The notes under the pieces are model-generated. The model saw nothing but the letters and a program-made list of their open reading frames with translations. It was not told the DNA's origin and ran no database searches. Positions 63,264-64,000 of a DNA stretch of 64,000 bases are shown here, one piece after another. The DNA comes from Moorena sp. SIOASIH (GTDB lineage: Bacteria; Cyanobacteriota; Cyanobacteriia; Cyanobacteriales; Coleofasciculaceae): the NCBI RefSeq assembly GCF_010671925.1, contig NZ_JAAHIH010000003.1:620001-684000 (forward strand). Direction: 5' to 3'. How positions within the stretch are numbered: the first letter of the stretch is position 1; every line of letters begins with the position of its first letter. Position numbers and translations under genes: made by a program.

Positions 63264-63479
63264 TCAAGGATTAAAAACTTCGTCTTCTCTACCTACCCAC
63301 CACTGACCTAAATTCATCAAATCCTGGTGAATATCTTCTAGTTCTCTGATATATGCTTCCGATGATAGGGTGGCGCGCCGCTCCTGAAGCTTCTTCAGAC
63401 GCAGTTGCACGAGTAACCAGGGTTTGGATATGCCGTCGGTAGCTTCTATATATTGCGCTAACTCTTTACTATTCATCAA
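63264..63479 (-). CDS. Small conserved hypothetical protein
   Basis: A 71-residue, mostly helical charged protein: MNSKELAQYIEATDGISKPW, then LVQLRLKKLQERRATLSSEA and LEDIHQDLMNLGQWWVGRED. I do not recognise a named family. The pattern resembles small cyanobacterial conserved proteins. It lies 82 bases upstream of ppk1 on the same strand and may be co-transcribed with it. The start is Met1 or Met2. Confidence 0.65.
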   Translation of the reverse strand: MMNSKELAQYIEATDGISKPWLLVQLRLKKLQERRATLSSEAYIRELEDIHQDLMNLGQWWVGREDEVFNP

Positions 63480-63886
63480 TTTAAGTTGAAGTTTGTCTAA
63501 TTTTATAATTAAGGTAACACAAAATTTTAAGAACTGTAAATTTATTTGTATTTAGGATAGTTATATGTTATAATATTGTAATTTTAAAACTAACTGAAGT
63601 CAGTGCGTCCGCAAAACTAACCGCGTTAGATGAATTGCTTGGGCTTTAAATGAGTGCGATGCTCCAAAAGAGCTGCTACGCGAACGCAAAACCAAGCGCC
63701 CTAAATTACCCTAAAACTAGATTAACTAGCGCTAGGGTAAAAATCCGATTGGATCAACTCAGGTACAATCAAGTTTCTTATCCCGACGGTGCGCGTTCAG
63801 GCTTCGCTTTGAAAAAGCGTGGGGTCGCACCGCTCCCGACTCCCGATTCCCAACTCCCGACTCCCTATCTTAAGATCTAGCTATCC
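63480..63886. other. Gene-free gap with dispersed-repeat core and nested hairpin
   Basis: GCTACGCGAACGCAAAAC (about 63674-63691) is a partial dispersed repeat. CGGTGCG (63787-63793) pairs with CGCACCG (63826-63832), enclosing a second stem CGCTTT/AAAGCG (63805-63819). The nested hairpin looks like an element end. GACTCCC-type heptamers follow (about 63835-63866). No gene is supported. Confidence 0.6.
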
Positions 63887-64000
63887 CTAAAACCTTACCC
63901 CGGCGGAGGAGGCGGTCGCCATCACTGGGTTAGCATCACCTTCAAAATCAAGGCTAGTAATAATATCTTCTGCTGGGATACCTGCGGCAATAAGTGAAGA
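63887..64000 (-). CDS. C-terminal end of a protein continuing past the window edge (partial)
   Basis: The last 37 codons and a TAG stop on the minus strand read SSLIAAGIPAEDIITSLDFE followed by GDANPVMATASSAGVRF. The frame is open to the window edge with sensible residue composition, whereas other frames are not distinctive. No family can be named from this fragment. Confidence 0.45.
   Translation of the reverse strand, partial: SSLIAAGIPAEDIITSLDFEGDANPVMATASSAGVRF

Overview
The window looks like chromosome from a large-genome filamentous cyanobacterium. Three things point that way: a chlorophyll synthase gene (chlG) beside a PetP-like cytochrome b6f subunit gene, frequent HIP1 octamers (GCGATCGC), and dense heptanucleotide tandem repeats (STRR type) in almost every intergenic gap. 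A short dispersed repeat with the core CACGCTACGCGAAC recurs many times and recalls Moorena/Moorea-type marine genomes. That genus-level suggestion is inference. No rRNA, tRNA or CRISPR array was seen.

Layout. 0.3-7.5 kb: an RTX-type secreted protein, a TnpB element, a PhnD-like lipoprotein, a GT4 glycosyltransferase and an SPFH protein. 7.8-15.3 kb: FkbM and class I methyltransferases and a glycosyltransferase surround a minus-strand housekeeping block, chlG-ArsA-like ATPase-petP. 15.3-16.9 kb: a second TnpB element, damaged by in-frame repeat insertions. 17.3-20.5 kb: an AT-rich pair, a multi-spanning GT-C-like protein and a polyprenyl-type GT2. 21.2-38.7 kb: a surface-glycan locus with tailed methyltransferases, a giant methyltransferase/glycosyltransferase fusion, a Wzt/Wzm-type exporter, a KpsS-like protein, GT2s, an FkbM enzyme, a NeuB-type synthase, an SDR and a PhyH-family oxygenase. 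39.1-41.4 kb: an aldehyde dehydrogenase and a DUF938 protein.

42.6-52.8 kb is the most unusual part. Two IscB elements in the same orientation, each preceded by a structured omega RNA, bracket a probable STAND-type conflict system. That system comprises a TPR protein, an alpha/beta hydrolase, a caspase-like protease, an NB-ARC ATPase and a kinesin-light-chain-type TPR protein. The caspase, NB-ARC and TPR parts appear to have been one polypeptide, now cut by one stop codon and one frameshift. IscB copy 1 looks intact. Copy 2 has one in-frame stop, yet its omega RNA folds the same way with compensatory changes.

52.8-64 kb: a PEP-CTERM protein, a remarkable 21-bp periodic GTAC repeat array, a CAP-domain protein, two paralogous coiled-coil proteins, a CMP-sugar synthetase carrying an in-frame low-complexity insertion with the dispersed repeat, a full-length transketolase, a HAD hydrolase, polyphosphate kinase and a small conserved protein. 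The last 114 bases hold the C-terminal end of a further minus-strand gene.

How it works together. Most metabolic genes fit building, modifying (methylation, nonulosonic-type sugar) and exporting a cell-surface polysaccharide. The locus has been repeatedly invaded by RNA-guided-nuclease transposons, MITE-like hairpins and short repeats, some of which have entered coding sequence without breaking frame.
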